A stretch of 16,446 bases of DNA from CALXZG01 sp034184445. Its GTDB lineage: Bacteria > Pseudomonadota > Alphaproteobacteria > CAAHEQ01 > UBA3637. The first letter of the stretch is position 1. Each line of letters begins with the position of its first letter. Made by a program: the position numbers and the translations under genes. The DNA lies in contig JAXFZX010000020.1 in the NCBI GenBank assembly GCA_034184445.1, forward strand, positions 1 to 16,446. The letters run 5' to 3'. Below are positions 13,720 through 16,446 of the stretch, in pieces. The notes below the pieces were generated by a model. That model was not told where the DNA came from. It was given only the letters and a program-made list of their open reading frames with translations, and did no database searches.

Positions 13720-13734
13720 CTGGGATAATTGGAA

Positions 13735-16446
13735 TTAGAATCCAAATGTGACCCCGACCTTGTAGGACAAGCTGTCGTTGCCGCCATAGGCTGCACCGGC
13801 GTTGAGCAATGTCCGATCGTTGATGTAGTGGAATGCACCAACGGCCAAAGCCTGATTGTATTTGTATCCGCCCAAAGCCGCACTGATTTGCGTTTTGTGG
13901 ACATGATCCAACGGCACAAGACCGGCCAAAGCGTTGTTGGCGGCCAAGCCTTTTTCCAATTTGGTTTCCAATTTGTTGATTTTGGAATCCAAACGGGCAA
14001 AGTTGGCTTCGTTGGCGGCCTGTGTATTGGCGGCGGAGGTTGCTTGTTGTTGCAAGTATCCGGCTAAAGTATTACCCGCTGCGGCACCGCTATTAAGCAC
14101 GGCCTCTAAATCCGCTTTACTGCCCAACATTTCTTCTAAGTTGGCACTGATGGCATTTAGATGATCGGCAATAGCCGGTGTTGAGGTTGTGGTATCGGCC
14201 AAATAATCACCTTCGACACCCGTTAAATTACCAATGGCGGTTGTGCGTGCGGTGGCTTCATCTGTAATGGCCTTATTGACGTCTGCAATCGCATCTTGGC
14301 GATTTTTCACTTCGGCATCAATTGCGGCTCTAACGGTATTTGTTGTGTCAAAACCAGTGCCCAATAAACCATCTGTGTAACCTTTGGCATTCGTTTCGGC
14401 TGTATCGGCATAACCTTTTGCAATTGTTTTTACAGAACCAGCAGCACCTTCAGCACCGTTCAATGTCGCAATCGCAGCAGTGTTCGTTGCAACAGCACCG
14501 TTAGCCAATTGATCTGTATAGGCTTTGGCATTCGATTCGGCTGTATCGGCATAACCTTTTGCAATTGTTTTCACAGAACCAGCAGCACCTTCATCACCTT
14601 TCAATACGGCGATCGCATCAGCATTGGTCTTGATTTGTGTATCCAATGCCTTATCAGCAGCGGTTAAGGTTTCTGCATTTGCCAGGTAATTTGTGCCGGT
14701 ATATTCGTTTTTCACCGCATCAGGATTGGCTGATGTGATACCCAATGTTTCATCAACCCATTGTTGCTTGTCGGCAAAAATGGTTTCTGCTTCGGTCTTT
14801 AACCCAGCAATCGCGGCGGTATTAGCATTGATTGCACCAACCAATGTTTTGTCTGCGCTTTCATCTGTCAAGGCCTCTAAACGGGCAACCAAGCCAGTGT
14901 CTGCATTATCCGGATCTGCCAAGTTATAGCCGATATCTTGTGACAACAAACCTTCTTTTGTTGTAATCAAGTCTGTGATACCTTCTGTAACCGCTGTGCG
15001 AATCGCACCACCTTCGTCTAAACCACGGGTAATGGCGGCATCAGCGCGTTCGTCAACCGCAATTTGGACAGAGCTGGAATATGCAGTATATTCTCCATTT
15101 TCTTTGTTGTATGCGACGGTATCCCGTAAGAACGCTTCATCGGCTTTCCGATAATCCGCATTGGCGGTGTTATAGGCATCTTCTGCAGCGGTCAAGGCCT
15201 TGCTATAACCACTGTTGGCATTGTCATAGGCATCAACCAAAGTGTTGAAAGCGGCGCGTTCTGTGTTGTAATTTTCAATGGCTTTGCGATAGTCCGTATC
15301 ATCTGCATTATATTGCCCCAAAGCACCACCTGTACCGTCGCCTTTATAGGCCGCAGAATCTTCCCCATATTTGAGGAACACTGCCAAAGCGGCATCATTA
15401 CCAACTACATCTCCCATCTCCGTTTCAGTGGTGAAATAGACCTTATTTGAACCATCCCAATAGTAGTATTTGGTGACATCCACACCATCCGAAACATTTC
15501 CAATGGTGGCATCACCATCCCGTCCACCCTTTGTCGGATCAATCGTTGACAGGGCAAAAGTGTAGTCGGCTTTATTCAGGTGTGTTGTATCATCCAAAAC
15601 CAGCAAGCCATTATCACCTTTTGCCAATTTCTCGGCATCCAATAATGATTTCAATGTGATGGTTTCTGCTGTTCCTGTGTGGTTATCCGTGTATTTGAAA
15701 AAGGCTAAACCTTCGGTGCTACCCAATGCGGCACTAACAGTCGGGTCATCCGTAGCCGTTGCACCTAATTGGAATTTATAGCCGGATCCTTCGGTTGTTT
15801 TTTGCGTGTATAATTGGGAATCATTACGGGCGATTTGATCCGTATATGTTCCGTAACCGGTTCTTCCGGTTAAATCCGCTGCGGTGGCATTATTCAATGC
15901 GGTAAGCGCATCCGAATTAACAGAAATCAAACCTGTATTCATATTTCCGGCAACATATTCATCACTAGTATTTATAGAACCACTTGTTCCGTTATCCTTA
16001 TAGGTTGTTTTAGTACCACCCAATGTGAATTGATATTCATCCACCGCCGGCGTGCCGTCCGTCACCGACAATGATGAAGCACTATCTGTGCGGTAAGCAG
16101 AGTTGCTGGCATCATATTTGCCGTCCGAATAGGTTGTATTCCGGATGTTGTCGGCAATTTCTTTAATTGCTTCTGCTTTTACAGCACTATAAATGGCGGA
16201 TGATGTATTATTCAAATCACCTTGCACTGCTGTGCGTGCAGCTGCGACGCTTTCAGTTTTCGTATAAACATCAGCCGCATTGGCTTTTGTGCCTAATTTA
16301 GTATCAATTTCATCTGTTGTGTAGATACTTGTCTTAGTTTGTTCAATAGTCCCAAGTGTAGAACCTCTGACATTTGTCACCACATTAACGGTGGCGCTTG
16401 CCGATGTGGCGGCGAACAAGCCGATCGCCACAGCGTTCAAAAAGAA
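13735..16446 (-). CDS. YadA-type trimeric autotransporter adhesin, 5' end cut by window edge
   Basis: At least 903 residues. The frame is open to the window edge: codons for F-F precede the TTG at 16440, so the first few signal-peptide residues are missing; the rest (AVAIGLFAATSASA) is visible. Residues are counted from that TTG. Residues 40-63 carry a tail-fibre-like YTxxEID...KANAADVYTKTE motif. A Gly/Thr/Asp-rich head-like part follows to about 380, then an aromatic heptad coiled coil (384-451), a long Ala/Thr/Asp-rich stalk with two near-identical repeats (612-643, 659-690) and a final coiled-coil neck (ARLDSKINKLETKLEKGLA). The last 75 residues form the YadA anchor (NALAGLVPL...AVGAFHYINDR...VGVTFGF), ending in Phe. 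Three chains build one 12-strand barrel and export the stalk. No cysteine is present. Ligand unknown. Confidence 0.93.
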   Translation of the reverse strand, partial: FFLNAVAIGLFAATSASATVNVVTNVRGSTLGTIEQTKTSIYTTDEIDTKLGTKANAADVYTKTESVAAARTAVQGDLNNTSSAIYSAVKAEAIKEIADNIRNTTYSDGKYDASNSAYRTDSASSLSVTDGTPAVDEYQFTLGGTKTTYKDNGTSGSINTSDEYVAGNMNTGLISVNSDALTALNNATAADLTGRTGYGTYTDQIARNDSQLYTQKTTEGSGYKFQLGATATDDPTVSAALGSTEGLAFFKYTDNHTGTAETITLKSLLDAEKLAKGDNGLLVLDDTTHLNKADYTFALSTIDPTKGGRDGDATIGNVSDGVDVTKYYYWDGSNKVYFTTETEMGDVVGNDAALAVFLKYGEDSAAYKGDGTGGALGQYNADDTDYRKAIENYNTERAAFNTLVDAYDNANSGYSKALTAAEDAYNTANADYRKADEAFLRDTVAYNKENGEYTAYSSSVQIAVDERADAAITRGLDEGGAIRTAVTEGITDLITTKEGLLSQDIGYNLADPDNADTGLVARLEALTDESADKTLVGAINANTAAIAGLKTEAETIFADKQQWVDETLGITSANPDAVKNEYTGTNYLANAETLTAADKALDTQIKTNADAIAVLKGDEGAAGSVKTIAKGYADTAESNAKAYTDQLANGAVATNTAAIATLNGAEGAAGSVKTIAKGYADTAETNAKGYTDGLLGTGFDTTNTVRAAIDAEVKNRQDAIADVNKAITDEATARTTAIGNLTGVEGDYLADTTTSTPAIADHLNAISANLEEMLGSKADLEAVLNSGAAAGNTLAGYLQQQATSAANTQAANEANFARLDSKINKLETKLEKGLAANNALAGLVPLDHVHKTQISAALGGYKYNQALAVGAFHYINDRTLLNAGAAYGGNDSLSYKVGVTFGF
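14371..14607 (-). repeat. Tandem 141-bp repeat in the adhesin stalk
   Basis: Two copies at an offset of 141 bp (47 codons): 14371-14466 and 14512-14607 are nearly identical at the DNA level, including the stretch for GSVKTIAKGYADTAE; the rest of each unit has diverged. DNA identity this high suggests a recent duplication or ongoing recombination, able to change stalk length. Confidence 0.85.

Noticed and set aside
13729..14164. Plus-strand frames with cysteines opposite the adhesin 3' end
   Set aside because: Shadows of an Ala/Gly/Thr-rich gene; no ribosome-binding site or recognisable domain.
14371..14607. CRISPR-like repeats
   Set aside because: Only two long copies inside an open frame with protein-level meaning; no array with spacers in the window.
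1..16446. Insertion sequence, prophage or tRNA gene
   Set aside because: No transposase, integrase or tRNA-like sequence found; gene order and overlaps look like stable chromosome.

Overview
The window reads as chromosomal DNA of an alphaproteobacterium of moderate to low GC. The best markers are an ATP synthase Fo operon in the order atpI-atpB-atpE-atpF'-atpF, with the duplicated b/b' stalk genes and no F1 genes beside it, a TIGR02300 (FYDLN-type zinc ribbon) protein, and a ScsC-like thiol protein. A large trimeric adhesin and the base composition would fit one of the uncultured host-associated alphaproteobacterial lineages. That placement is inference; there is no rRNA gene to settle it.

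Layout. 1-470: the end of a FadL/OmpP1-type outer-membrane channel, closed by a strong terminator. 575-1570: a membrane-anchored thioredoxin-fold protein whose cytoplasmic tail is a metallothionein-like cluster of 14 cysteines, the most unusual gene here. 1626-4650: a cell-envelope cluster, with a LpoA-like lipoprotein on the minus strand diverging from rsmI-yraN-dolP on the plus strand. It uses the same genes as the enterobacterial rsmI / lpoA-yraN-diaA-dolP locus with the partners rearranged. The divergent promoters appear to share one -10 element. 4760-5299: a GNAT acetyltransferase, then about 400 bp of AT-rich DNA with no convincing gene. 5700-6618: the TIGR02300 zinc-ribbon protein overlapping yqgE. 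6621-8384: argS on the minus strand, ending 2 nt from yqgE. 8499-9162: rpmI-rplT behind a perfect-consensus sigma70 promoter and a leader able to pair with the rpmI ribosome-binding site.

9211-13585 is one tightly packed minus-strand operon: Bax-inhibitor-1-like membrane protein, periplasmic DsbA-like protein, atpI, atpB, atpE, atpF', atpF, and a secreted protein of unknown function with four mature-region cysteines. Gaps are 13 nt or less and several genes overlap. 13735 to the right edge: a YadA-type trimeric autotransporter, lacking only the first residues of its signal peptide, with an aromatic heptad ladder in its stalk and a tandem 141-bp repeat.

Themes: envelope biogenesis (FadL, LpoA-like, DolP, adhesin), extracytoplasmic thiol chemistry (two thioredoxin-fold proteins plus a possible client), translation (RsmI, ArgRS, L35, L20) and energy coupling (Fo). 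The best candidates for something undescribed are the Cys-rich/ScsC-like fusion, the lysine inside helix 1 of the c subunit, the unknown exported gene on the Fo operon, the rpmI leader switch and the aromatic ladder in the adhesin.
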